From Paracoccaceae bacterium (lineage in GTDB: Bacteria; Pseudomonadota; Alphaproteobacteria; Rhodobacterales; Rhodobacteraceae): DNA of 60,543 bases. Under the pieces are notes generated by a model. That model had not been told where the DNA came from. It searched no databases and worked only from the letters and a program-made list of their open reading frames with translations. The translations under genes and the position numbers were made by a program. Positions 9,510 to 17,432 of the stretch are shown one piece after another (position 1 is the stretch's first letter; the number at the start of each line of letters is the position of its first letter). The stretch is taken from contig JABBAP010000017.1 in the NCBI GenBank assembly GCA_018607905.1, forward strand, positions 7,891 through 68,433. Direction: 5' to 3'.

Positions 9510-10691
9510 CTAACCCTCATTTCGCGCATCACGGCTAAATGCGTATGCGATAATCCCCACCAAAACCGCCGCCCCAAAGAACGCGAACAGAATTTGATAG
9601 GCCACCACAGGCTCTACATTCGGGGACACACCCGCGTACAATCGCCCTGAAAGGGATTGAAACAACCCTGCCCCGCCCATGCCAAACAGGTTCAACAAGG
9701 TCACACCGCGCCCTGTCAGATGTTCAGGGAAAAACGATTTCGCATGGGCAATAATCACCACAAAGGTCGCGCCGCAAATCCCGACAGCTGACAGCAGGAT
9801 CGTTGACACAACCACAGAACTGCCTGCAAACACCACCAGCAACGCAACACTGATCAAACCCGCAATGTTCCCTCCCAGAATGATCGCCTTGCGCGATGGG
9901 ATAACCCGATCCATCGGCCCGAAAATGAAATTCCCCGCCGCCATTGCAATGCTCATCACCAGCGTCACAACGCCAATGGTCGCTGCCGTTGATCCAAACA
10001 CCTCGTCCAGATACGGCCCCGCCCACAACCCGCGCAGACCCGCCGCTGGCACATAATTCACCATCATCATGATCAGAATTGGCCACATCACTGGCAGTTT
10101 CAACAGATCAAGAACCGATCCTTTGTTGCTGCCTTCAACCTTGGCTGGATCACGCACAAACAGGCCCGCAAAAACAGCCACAGCCAAGGTAACAACCGCC
10201 AACGCCCACATGGAGCCACGCCAGCCAAAGGCCTCAACCGCCAAGGTCAACGGCAGCGCACTTGCGATATTGCCAAACGTGCCAATGCCAAGAGTAACAC
10301 CCGCCAAAGTCGCGAAAACTGCAGGCGCATAGGAACGCGCGAAAATGTAATACGACGCCATCAAAACAGGCGAACAGCCAACCCCGATCATCGCCATGCC
10401 CACCGTCACATGCCACGGCTCCACCGCCATCGCAAACACGGCTGCTCCCCCTGCACCACCGATTGCAAACAAAACGCTCGCCGTGATGCGCGGGCCGATC
10501 CGATCCAACGCCTCACCGATTGGGATTTGCATGCCCGCAAACGCCAGAAACCAGATCCCGCTCGCAAAGGCCAAATCCGCAGGGGTCGCACCAATATCGA
10601 CACCCAACTGGGGCGCCATCACGGCCAAAAACGCACGGTAAAACTGGCTCAGCACATAGGCCAACACCAAAAAGACAATTCCAGCATTCAT
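9510..10691 (-). CDS. MFS transporter
   Basis: 393 aa, twelve predicted membrane helices. The opening (LAYVLSQFYRAFLAVMAPQL) and the loop GEALDRIGPRI after helix 2 correspond to the MFS signature region. Substrate unknown. GGAG precedes the ATG. It lies 18 nt after another MFS gene and 8 nt before the AbiV-like gene, so the three are likely one transcript. Confidence 0.88.
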   Translation of the reverse strand: MNAGIVFLVLAYVLSQFYRAFLAVMAPQLGVDIGATPADLAFASGIWFLAFAGMQIPIGEALDRIGPRITASVLFAIGGAGGAAVFAMAVEPWHVTVGMAMIGVGCSPVLMASYYIFARSYAPAVFATLAGVTLGIGTFGNIASALPLTLAVEAFGWRGSMWALAVVTLAVAVFAGLFVRDPAKVEGSNKGSVLDLLKLPVMWPILIMMMVNYVPAAGLRGLWAGPYLDEVFGSTAATIGVVTLVMSIAMAAGNFIFGPMDRVIPSRKAIILGGNIAGLISVALLVVFAGSSVVVSTILLSAVGICGATFVVIIAHAKSFFPEHLTGRGVTLLNLFGMGGAGLFQSLSGRLYAGVSPNVEPVVAYQILFAFFGAAVLVGIIAYAFSRDARNEG

Positions 10692-10709
10692 TTTGTAAAA
10701 CTCCGCAGG

Positions 10710-11891
10710 CTACGGCTCTACTGCTCGCACATACATCGCGGAAATCAAGCCCAGAACGTTCACGGCCATCAGAATCGCCATTAAAACATACGCGCCAGAT
10801 GTTTCGTTCAACACCGCACCCGTTCCAAACGTCAGGATCGCACCCGCCGCAACAACCGCTGCGCCAGACAACCCAGAGGCACTGCCCGCCAGTTCAGGTT
10901 TCACCGACATCGCGCCAGAATTGCTCGCAGGCAGCGTAAGCCCGTTGCCCACACCGATGAAAACCACCGATCCAAACAGCACCACAGGATGCAGATACCC
11001 AAACATCATCACAATCAGGCCCGCCCCGACGCCCAAAACCGCAACAATCCGCCCCGCAACCATCATGCTGCCCAGCGAATATGTCAGCGCATATCGCCCC
11101 GTGAAATAGTTCCCGATCACGAAACCACCCGTGATCGCACCCATGCCGATGCCAACTTGCACGGGCGACAGGCCAAAGGCCACTTCACCGATCAACGGCG
11201 CGCCCGCCAGAAAAGCATAAAACGCGCCAACTGAACAGGATTGGCAAATCACATGCCCCCAAAACAATCCCGAGCCAAACAACTCTGGATAGGTTTGAAA
11301 CTGCTGCAAAAACGTCTCGGAGGTGTTTTGATTTGTCTCGCCCAGATCAACCCAAGCCATCACAAAAACCAACACACCCAATGCGGCGAAAACAAAGAAC
11401 GTCACACGCCAGCCAAACGCCTGATCAATCAGCCCGCCAACCACTGGTCCCAGCATCGGCGCCAGCGCCATAACCATCGCCACATACCCCATCATGCGTG
11501 CGGCTTCTTTGGGCGGCGCCATATCGCGGATCACTGCGCGGCTAAGCGCCATGCCCGCAATCACCGCGCTTTGCAGCATCCGAAACCCCAAAAACATCCA
11601 AATATTGGCCGATAACCAGCACCCAACCGACGCCACCGCGAAGATCGCCATCGCCGCCAGCAAAATCGGCCGCCTGCCCCATCTGTCAGACAACGGCCCC
11701 ATGATGATCTGCAACACAGCCGAAATCGCCAGATACCCAGCAATCGACAGGTTCACGATCCAGTATTCTACCTCAAACTCGCGGGCAATATTCGACAAAG
11801 ACGGCAAAAACATATTCAGCGAAAGAACTGAAATGGCTGTCAAAAAAACAAGCGTAATGAAACGCGGCGGTGTGCTAGCAGAAGAAAACAC
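10710..11891 (-). CDS. Bcr/CflA-type multidrug efflux MFS transporter
   Basis: 393 aa, twelve helices. The cytoplasmic loop GPLSDRWGRRPILL is the MFS motif A in its drug:H+ antiporter (DHA1) form, and the N-terminal stretch FLPSLSNIAREFE is typical of the Bcr/CflA subfamily, which extrudes bicyclomycin, chloramphenicol or small peptides such as L-cysteine. The frame opens with GTG and no clear ribosome-binding site. First gene of an apparent three-gene leftward unit. Confidence 0.88.
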   Translation of the reverse strand: MFSSASTPPRFITLVFLTAISVLSLNMFLPSLSNIAREFEVEYWIVNLSIAGYLAISAVLQIIMGPLSDRWGRRPILLAAMAIFAVASVGCWLSANIWMFLGFRMLQSAVIAGMALSRAVIRDMAPPKEAARMMGYVAMVMALAPMLGPVVGGLIDQAFGWRVTFFVFAALGVLVFVMAWVDLGETNQNTSETFLQQFQTYPELFGSGLFWGHVICQSCSVGAFYAFLAGAPLIGEVAFGLSPVQVGIGMGAITGGFVIGNYFTGRYALTYSLGSMMVAGRIVAVLGVGAGLIVMMFGYLHPVVLFGSVVFIGVGNGLTLPASNSGAMSVKPELAGSASGLSGAAVVAAGAILTFGTGAVLNETSGAYVLMAILMAVNVLGLISAMYVRAVEP

Positions 11892-11932
11892 TTAATAAAA
11901 ATCCATCAACTATAAATTGAGGCTAACACGGC

Positions 11933-12427
11933 TCACCAAAGCGCGCAAATAACTTTCAATACACGCGCACGTGCGCGAAGACTTGCTGGTGTTTTGCCAA
12001 GTGCACCCTCAACTGCCCCTGCTGCCTGTTGGCGAAATTCAGGCGCAACGCCAGCTATCCGAACAAACGCATCCAACGCCCAAACCCGCACCAACACTTT
12101 GTCTGCGCTCATCAAATCTCGAACAATAGCCACATATTTGGTCGCGGCTTCTGGAGCATATTTTACCAATTGCAACAAATGCAAATTCGTTTGCCATTCC
12201 GCTTTTGTGTGCAGGGCCGCAAAAGCCGTCTCCATGTCAAACCGCTCCACCCCTTCTTGCTCGACCAGCGCCTTTAACACCCAAGATGCGGCCACTTCGG
12301 AATCACCATAGGAACAGGATTCCACCAACAACTGTGGGTCCTTTGATGCACGCGGAATCGCAGCATGCAGCGGCGTGGTATCTTTCCCGTCAAATTCAGG
12401 AACATTAAATATTCTGTACTTTGCCAC
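11933..12427 (-). CDS. Hypothetical alpha-helical (HEAT-like) repeat protein
   Basis: 164 aa, no signal peptide or membrane segment. The sequence falls into successive amphipathic helix pairs (for example SEVAASWVLKALVEQEG, then VRVWALDAFVRIAGVAP) of the HEAT/ARM type that usually serve protein binding. Opens at GTG 12427 with GGAG about 10 nt upstream. It ends shortly before the Bcr-type MFS start, so a shared transcript is possible. No function can be assigned. Confidence 0.6.
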   Translation of the reverse strand: MAKYRIFNVPEFDGKDTTPLHAAIPRASKDPQLLVESCSYGDSEVAASWVLKALVEQEGVERFDMETAFAALHTKAEWQTNLHLLQLVKYAPEAATKYVAIVRDLMSADKVLVRVWALDAFVRIAGVAPEFRQQAAGAVEGALGKTPASLRARARVLKVICALW

Positions 12428-12512
12428 CTAACCCACACTCCTTTCGCCCCTGCATCTTGACTTTACCCCACCACAAACGCAAACCGCTGCCAAGCCAAAC
12501 AGGAGCCTAACC

Positions 12513-13208
12513 ATGTCGTCAGATGACCGCTTAATCGTCGCCCTCGATGTTCCCAACGTCCTTGATGGAATGAAAATCGCAGAACGCCTCGGTGACAGCG
12601 TATCGTTCTACAAAATCGGTCTGGGCATGCTCACGGGGGGTGGCCTCGCCCTTGCAAATGAGCTCAAAGCCAGCGGCAAACGTATCTTCCTCGACATGAA
12701 ATTCTTTGACATCGGCGCAACCGTGGAACGCGCAGTTGCGGGCATCGCGCAGTACGACCTCGATTTCTTAACCGTGCACGGCGACCCCCACGTGGTGCGC
12801 GCCGCCGTCGCAGGGCGCGGTGACACGGACCTCAAAATACTCGCCGTTACGATCCTCACGTCGCTTGATCGCTCCGATCTTGATGACTGCCTCATTCAAT
12901 CTGGCGACATCCAAAAACTGGTGATCGAACGCGCCCGCCTTGCGTTTATTGCAGGGGCCGACGGCGTTATTTCCTCCCCGCTAGAGGCCGCGCTCATTCG
13001 CGCCCTGCCAGAAGCAAACGGCAAACTGATCGTCACCCCGGGCGTGCGCCCGACAGGAGCCGCGTTGGGGGATCAAAAACGCGTCGCCACACCAACCAGC
13101 GCAATTTCTGATGGTGCAGATCACATCGTGGTCGGCCGCCCGATCATCCAAGCCGACAATCCCGCCGAAGTAACCCGCGCCATCCTTGCAGAACTCGCTT
13201 CAATTTAG
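12513..13208 (+). CDS. pyrF: Orotidine 5'-phosphate decarboxylase
   Basis: 231 aa, normal length. Converts OMP to UMP, the last step of de novo pyrimidine synthesis, in the cytosol. The catalytic Lys/Asp array is visible as DMKFFDIG (D61, K63, D66), and the phosphate-binding C-terminal loop is TPGVRP followed by IVVGRPI. AGGAG lies 7 nt before the ATG. Divergent from the HEAT-like gene, no other pyrimidine gene adjacent. Confidence 0.97.
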   Translation: MSSDDRLIVALDVPNVLDGMKIAERLGDSVSFYKIGLGMLTGGGLALANELKASGKRIFLDMKFFDIGATVERAVAGIAQYDLDFLTVHGDPHVVRAAVAGRGDTDLKILAVTILTSLDRSDLDDCLIQSGDIQKLVIERARLAFIAGADGVISSPLEAALIRALPEANGKLIVTPGVRPTGAALGDQKRVATPTSAISDGADHIVVGRPIIQADNPAEVTRAILAELASI

Positions 13209-13297
13209 CTAAATCATAGACACTCCAATTTGATCTTTAACCCCTCGGTAAGCCTGCTGCGTGATGCTCCACAGCAGAGAAACCAAAGGAGTTTAAG

Positions 13298-13636
13298 ATG
13301 AGTACGCCCCTAAAGACCGCACTTGCTGCCGCTTTTGCCGTTGCAGCATTATCGACGTCCGCTAACGCAGGTTTTGAATTGTTCGCCAAAAAGGGCTTTG
13401 GCGCTGGCGGAGCATCATCACAACACATGCCCCCCGCAGGCTACTCCAGCCAATGGTGGGTTCATCCATCGGGTTGCGAATACTCACGCGCAGGCCGCCC
13501 AGGCGAAATCGTTTGGTATGTGATCATCAACACCATCGGCAAACGCAATTGTCCGGGCATGATCGTGCAAAAAGCGCGCAGATTTTCAGTATTAACACAG
13601 GTACTGACTGGCGTTGGCAGCAGGGTTTTGCGATAA
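13298..13636 (+). CDS. Small secreted hypothetical protein
   Basis: 112 aa with a clear Sec signal peptide (STPLKTALAAAFAVAALSTSANA, written here as a region: residues 2-24, cleavage after ANA). The mature part holds two cysteines (about 54 and 84) and the motif WWVHPSGCEYSRAG. Strong AAAGGAG ribosome-binding site 7 nt before ATG. The last 20 residues look less natural than an alternative frame over the same bases (which reads NTGTDWRWQQGFAIRP), so a sequencing or real frameshift near 13565 is conceivable. Function unknown. Confidence 0.65.
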   Translation: MSTPLKTALAAAFAVAALSTSANAGFELFAKKGFGAGGASSQHMPPAGYSSQWWVHPSGCEYSRAGRPGEIVWYVIINTIGKRNCPGMIVQKARRFSVLTQVLTGVGSRVLR

Positions 13637-13642
13637 GACCCC

Positions 13643-14902
13643 ATGCCAACGTCTGCCTTCTGTCGTGATTGCCTAACTGTTTGCGCGCCTAAACCGCGCT
13701 GCCAACACTGCGCCTCGCCGCGCGTTTTGCAGCATACTGAACTGTTCGATTTGTCCATCGCCCACATGGACTGCGATGCCTTTTACGCATCCGTTGAAAA
13801 ACGCGACAACCCCGAAATCCGCGACCAACCCGTCATCATCGGCGGTGGCAAACGCGGCGTCGTGTCTACTGCTTGTTACATCGCGCGTATCAACGGCGTG
13901 CACTCCGCCATGCCCATGTTCAAGGCGCTGAAACTCTGCCCAGATGCCGTCGTCGTGCCACCAAGAATGGACGCCTACGTCGAGGTTTCAAAACAAATCA
14001 AATCCATGATGTCCGAACTATCCCCCGTCATCGAACCGTTATCGTTGGACGAAGCCTTCATTGATCTTTCAGGCACCACAAAACTCCACGGCGCACCGCC
14101 TGCCGTTATGCTCGCTCGTTTGGTCAAACGCATGGAAGATGAGATTGGCATTTCTGGCTCCATCGGCCTGTCGCACAATAAATTCCTCGCCAAACTCGCC
14201 TCTGATCTTGATAAACCACGCGGATTCTCGGTGATCGGCGAGGAAGAAACGCTCGATTTACTTGCCCCGCTGCCGATCAAAAAAATCTGGGGCGCTGGCC
14301 CTGTCTTGCAGAAAAAACTCCACTCCGATGGCATCCAAACCTTCGCCGATTTACGCCGCCGTGAACGCAAAGCTCTTGGCGAAAGATACGGCTCAATGGG
14401 GGATCGTTTGTGGCATCTCGCGCGCGGCCTCGATCATCGCCGCATCACAGGGCGCGACCCTGTCAAAAGCATCTCCAAGGAAACAACTTTCTTTGAAGAC
14501 ATCGCCAATCTCGATCTGCTCGATGGCTATCTCTGGCGTTTGGCCGAACAGGTGTCTGACCGCGCCAAAGCCAAAGAATACGCAGGCAAAACCGTCACCC
14601 TCAAAGTCAAGAAATCCGATTTCAAATCTCTCACCCGCTCCATCACCCTGTCCGAACCCACGCAAATGGCCGACCGAATTTATTCCAACGCCCGCCAAAT
14701 GCTGGATGGCGTTGCGGCCCAAGCACCGTTTCGCCTGATCGGCGTCGGCATCAGCCACCTCACAAAACCAGACGAGGCCGATCACTATATGGATCTGCTC
14801 GAACAAGACGCCGCCAAACGCGCCAAGGCCGAACGCGCCACAGACGCGATCCGCGAACGCTTTGGCAAAGACGCGATCCGCAAAGGGCGCTCACTACGCT
14901 AG
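13643..14902 (+). CDS. dinB: DNA polymerase IV (Y family) with N-terminal zinc-ribbon-like extension
   Basis: 419 aa. Error-prone translesion polymerase. The catalytic carboxylates are in HMDCDAFYAS (D43) and SLDEAF (D136, E137); the helix-hairpin-helix, thumb and little-finger regions follow at normal spacing. Before the polymerase are about 35 extra residues carrying Cys7, Cys10, Cys20 and Cys23 (C-x2-C...C-x2-C), a likely zinc site seen in alphaproteobacterial DinB variants. The extreme C-terminus lacks an obvious QLxLF-type clamp-binding motif. Starts 6 nt after the small secreted protein gene. Confidence 0.95.
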   Translation: MPTSAFCRDCLTVCAPKPRCQHCASPRVLQHTELFDLSIAHMDCDAFYASVEKRDNPEIRDQPVIIGGGKRGVVSTACYIARINGVHSAMPMFKALKLCPDAVVVPPRMDAYVEVSKQIKSMMSELSPVIEPLSLDEAFIDLSGTTKLHGAPPAVMLARLVKRMEDEIGISGSIGLSHNKFLAKLASDLDKPRGFSVIGEEETLDLLAPLPIKKIWGAGPVLQKKLHSDGIQTFADLRRRERKALGERYGSMGDRLWHLARGLDHRRITGRDPVKSISKETTFFEDIANLDLLDGYLWRLAEQVSDRAKAKEYAGKTVTLKVKKSDFKSLTRSITLSEPTQMADRIYSNARQMLDGVAAQAPFRLIGVGISHLTKPDEADHYMDLLEQDAAKRAKAERATDAIRERFGKDAIRKGRSLR

Positions 14903-14910
14903 GTAGCTTT

Positions 14911-14944
14911 TTGACAAAAAGCGTTCCTTGTGGTCAAATTTGAC
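14911..14944 (+). promoter_or_regulatory. Promoter with palindromic operator for the DUF4157 gene
   Basis: TTGACA at 14911-14916, 17 nt spacer, then TCAAAT at 14934-14939 as -10. The -10 is embedded in a perfect 12-bp palindrome GTCAAATTTGAC (14933-14944), well placed for a dimeric repressor. A second inverted pair, GCTTTTT/AAAAAGC, surrounds the -35 (14906-14922). Confidence 0.55.
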
Positions 14945-14961
14945 AAACAAGGAGAAAGCGA

Positions 14962-15285
14962 ATGGCTAAGCAAAATCCAGCTGGACACAAAATCGAACAC
15001 AATGCTTCGGGATTACCAGACACCCTGAAATCAGGAATGGAGGCTCTGTCGGGCCTAGACCTTTCAGATGTCCAAGTTCACCGAAACTCACACGCGGCAT
15101 CAAAAGTCGGCGCGCGAGCATTTTCGCAAGGCGCGCACATTTACGTCGCGCCAGGTGGCGAAAAACTCATCGCCCATGAGCTTACCCACGTCGTTCAACA
15201 ACGCCAAGGTAATGTGAAACCAATCGGCAGCCTATCCGATGCTGAACGCACGGCCGTTCGTGCAGAAATCGCTGGGAAAAAGTAA
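14962..15285 (+). CDS. Solitary DUF4157 (eCIS-core metalloprotease-like) protein
   Basis: 107 aa, almost entirely one DUF4157 domain: LDLSDVQVHRNS, then ARAFSQGAHIYVAPG and the zinc-protease signature HELTH (72-76) followed by VVQQ. In most proteins this domain is part of large toxins or of contractile-injection-system-associated effectors; here it stands alone, with no signal peptide or effector domain. AAGGAG precedes the ATG by 8 nt. Neighbouring genes (dinB, motor-like pair) do not encode an injection system. Proteolytic activity and target unknown. Confidence 0.85.
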   Translation: MAKQNPAGHKIEHNASGLPDTLKSGMEALSGLDLSDVQVHRNSHAASKVGARAFSQGAHIYVAPGGEKLIAHELTHVVQQRQGNVKPIGSLSDAERTAVRAEIAGKK

Positions 15286-15331
15286 CCCATTTCTGGGATA
15301 CGCCCCCACGCAACACCCGTTAATTAATTTT

Positions 15332-15400
15332 GGTTAACGCCAAAAGTGCCATACAGGTGCCATACGCTTTGCATACACTTTGCATACGCTTTGCGGACAT
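15332..15400 (+). repeat. Repeat element: 14-bp leader plus five 11-bp phased units
   Basis: GGTTAACGCCAAAA (15332-15345) is followed by five head-to-tail 11-mers with no spacing: GTGCCATACAG, GTGCCATACGC, TTTGCATACAC, TTTGCATACGC, TTTGCGGACAT (ending 15400). Lies between converging genes. A second element with the same leader and the same first two units starts at 60502. Confidence 0.85.
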
Positions 15401-15432
15401 TTTTTCGCCTGTTTTCTGCGCCAAATACCGTC

Positions 15433-15451
15433 GTTAACCTTTGTGGTTAAC
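15433..15451. repeat. Inverted repeat GTTAACC-TTTGT-GGTTAAC
   Basis: Perfect 7-bp arms with a 5-nt centre in the same convergent intergenic region as the 11-bp repeats. The arm is the same GGTTAAC heptamer that opens the repeat element at 15332, so both may belong to one unit of about 120 bp. No T-tract follows it, so it is not a standard terminator. Confidence 0.6.
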
Positions 15452-15491
15452 CCGACGAACGTTGCGCCTGTTTTAGGCCCCATTTCAGCCT

Positions 15492-17429
15492 CTATTTTTC
15501 TGTGAATTTCAGCTCAATCCGACGGTTCAACGCCAGTGCCTCAACACTGGTTCCATCCACAATTGGTTGGAATTCCCCAAACCCATTTGCAGCCAATCGC
15601 CCAGCGGGCACACCCAAATCAGAGATCAGATATTTCACCACCGAAAGCGCACGCGCTTGCGACAATTCCCAGTTATCCGCATAGGCCCCATTGCCCGACA
15701 AAGGCACGCGATCCGTGTGCCCATCAACGCGCAAAATCCAGTCGATTTCTGAAGGAATTTGATCCGCCACATCCAGGATAATATTCGCGACTTTCGCAAT
15801 CTCTTCTTGGCCCCGTGGGCCTAGATCAGCTGACCCCGCTCCAAACAGAATTTCTGATGAGAAAACAAAGCGATCGCCAACAATTCGAACCCCTTCGCGG
15901 CTGCCCAAAACATCGCGCAAACGGCCAAAAAATTCGGATCGGAATTTCTTCAAATCCTTCGCTTCGGCTTCCAAACGCACCCGTTCTGCGGCCTCTAAAA
16001 CAGCCGTCTTTTGTGTCTCGCTTGCCAGCTTTTTTTGCTCTGCGGCGACCCGCGCCAGCGCCGTGTTCAGGTTCGCACCCAATGCCTCGATTTGCACCTT
16101 ACTTTTGGTGTCCGCAGCACTCGCAAAATCGAGCAATCCCTGCAACGTATCCAGCTGTTTGCGCAGCTCAACTGTCTGTTGGTTCAACAACGCCATCTTG
16201 CGTTGTGCTTCCAAACTGATGTCTTGTTCGTTCAATAATTCTTGACGCGCCACAGCCAGCAGCGCCGCTTGTTTTTCCGCTTCGCTCAACGTCTCAGCAG
16301 CCTTCAAATCCGCCTCTGAAACCTGCGTTTTCGCCGCCGCCAAAAGGGTCAAAGTATCCTCCGCACCCTTGCGCTCCGCCTCCAGCGCAAGCGTCATCGC
16401 GGTCAGTTCATCCTCGGCCCCTTTCAGCTTTTCACGCAAAGCCGCAGCCGCCGCAGCTTGCGCCAATTTCGCCTTTTCGGCGTCCGATAAACCGGCCACC
16501 AATTCATCCAAACGGGTGCGCAATTCTTGTTCCGTCAACCCCTTTTGCGTCAACGCCTGTTGGCTTTGCGCCAGTTCCGCTTGTGTCTGTTCCAGCGACT
16601 TTTGCGCCTCTGACAATTCGCTTCCAGAGGTTCCCATTTGCGACAGCGCCGCCGTTAACGACCCGCGCGCGCCCTCCAAATCTGCCTGTGATTGTGCCAA
16701 CAATGCCAAGGCATCAGACAGCGATCCGTCCTTCGCGCTTACGTTTGCCTGCAAATCCGCAATCAGCGCATCCAACGCCTCCGCTTGCGCCGCTGCCAAC
16801 CGCGCCGCTTGCGTGCTTTCGTCAATTTCATCCCGCGCCTGCGCCAGTGCCAATTGCAGCGCATCTTTTTGCGAAATCACTTCCAGATTGGCCGCCGCCA
16901 GCGCGTCTTTATCCGCCAGCAAAACGCGATTTTGATCCGCCAAAGCCGCTTCACGATCCGCCGCCGATGTCGCCTCTCCCGTCAACACAGCCACGCGCGA
17001 TTGGCTTTGCGCAAGGCTTCCAGACAGGTCGGTATTTTGCGCCAAAAGCGAGGCAACTTGCTCCTCAAAACCCGCGATTTGCGCTGCCTGATCGGATGTT
17101 TGCGTGGACAAAGATGCAATCAACGCCCCCTGCGCCTCAGCCTCTGTTCGCGCAGTATTCAGCGTGGCCGTCAGCGCGCTCACATTGCCTTGCAGATCTG
17201 CACTGCGCGATTGCTCCAGACCCAGCGCTTGCGCCAATCCTGACAGTTCATTTGTCAATGAATCCAGCTCTTCGTCTTGCCCCGAAATCGTGTCGCGCAG
17301 CACAAATTGAACCACCATAAAAATCGTCAGCACAAACATCAGCACCAGCAAAAGCGCGGTCATGGCATCCACAAAACCGGGCCAAATATTTGCAGAAAAT
17401 CTGTTTGCCGAACGGCGGTTCAGGGCCAT
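15492..17429 (-). CDS. MotB/ZorB-like inner-membrane protein with long coiled coil and OmpA peptidoglycan-binding domain
   Basis: 645 aa. One N-terminal membrane helix carries an aspartate (FVDAMTALLLVLMF, D21) in the position used for proton binding in MotB, ExbD and ZorB. A Gln/Ala/Glu/Leu-rich coiled coil of about 400 residues (roughly 45-490) follows, then an OmpA-type domain with LRVDGHTDRVP and LSQARALSVVKYL that should bind peptidoglycan. The likely role is the stator/anchor half of a proton-driven membrane motor with the MotA-like protein encoded 3 nt upstream. The much longer coiled coil separates it from flagellar MotB. Function unknown. Confidence 0.8.
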   Translation of the reverse strand: MALNRRSANRFSANIWPGFVDAMTALLLVLMFVLTIFMVVQFVLRDTISGQDEELDSLTNELSGLAQALGLEQSRSADLQGNVSALTATLNTARTEAEAQGALIASLSTQTSDQAAQIAGFEEQVASLLAQNTDLSGSLAQSQSRVAVLTGEATSAADREAALADQNRVLLADKDALAAANLEVISQKDALQLALAQARDEIDESTQAARLAAAQAEALDALIADLQANVSAKDGSLSDALALLAQSQADLEGARGSLTAALSQMGTSGSELSEAQKSLEQTQAELAQSQQALTQKGLTEQELRTRLDELVAGLSDAEKAKLAQAAAAAALREKLKGAEDELTAMTLALEAERKGAEDTLTLLAAAKTQVSEADLKAAETLSEAEKQAALLAVARQELLNEQDISLEAQRKMALLNQQTVELRKQLDTLQGLLDFASAADTKSKVQIEALGANLNTALARVAAEQKKLASETQKTAVLEAAERVRLEAEAKDLKKFRSEFFGRLRDVLGSREGVRIVGDRFVFSSEILFGAGSADLGPRGQEEIAKVANIILDVADQIPSEIDWILRVDGHTDRVPLSGNGAYADNWELSQARALSVVKYLISDLGVPAGRLAANGFGEFQPIVDGTSVEALALNRRIELKFTEK

Positions 17430-17432
17430 GGC

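Noticed and set aside
15346-15400. CRISPR-like array from the 11-bp repeats
   Set aside because: Units are 11 bp and contiguous with no spacers; no cas genes nearby.
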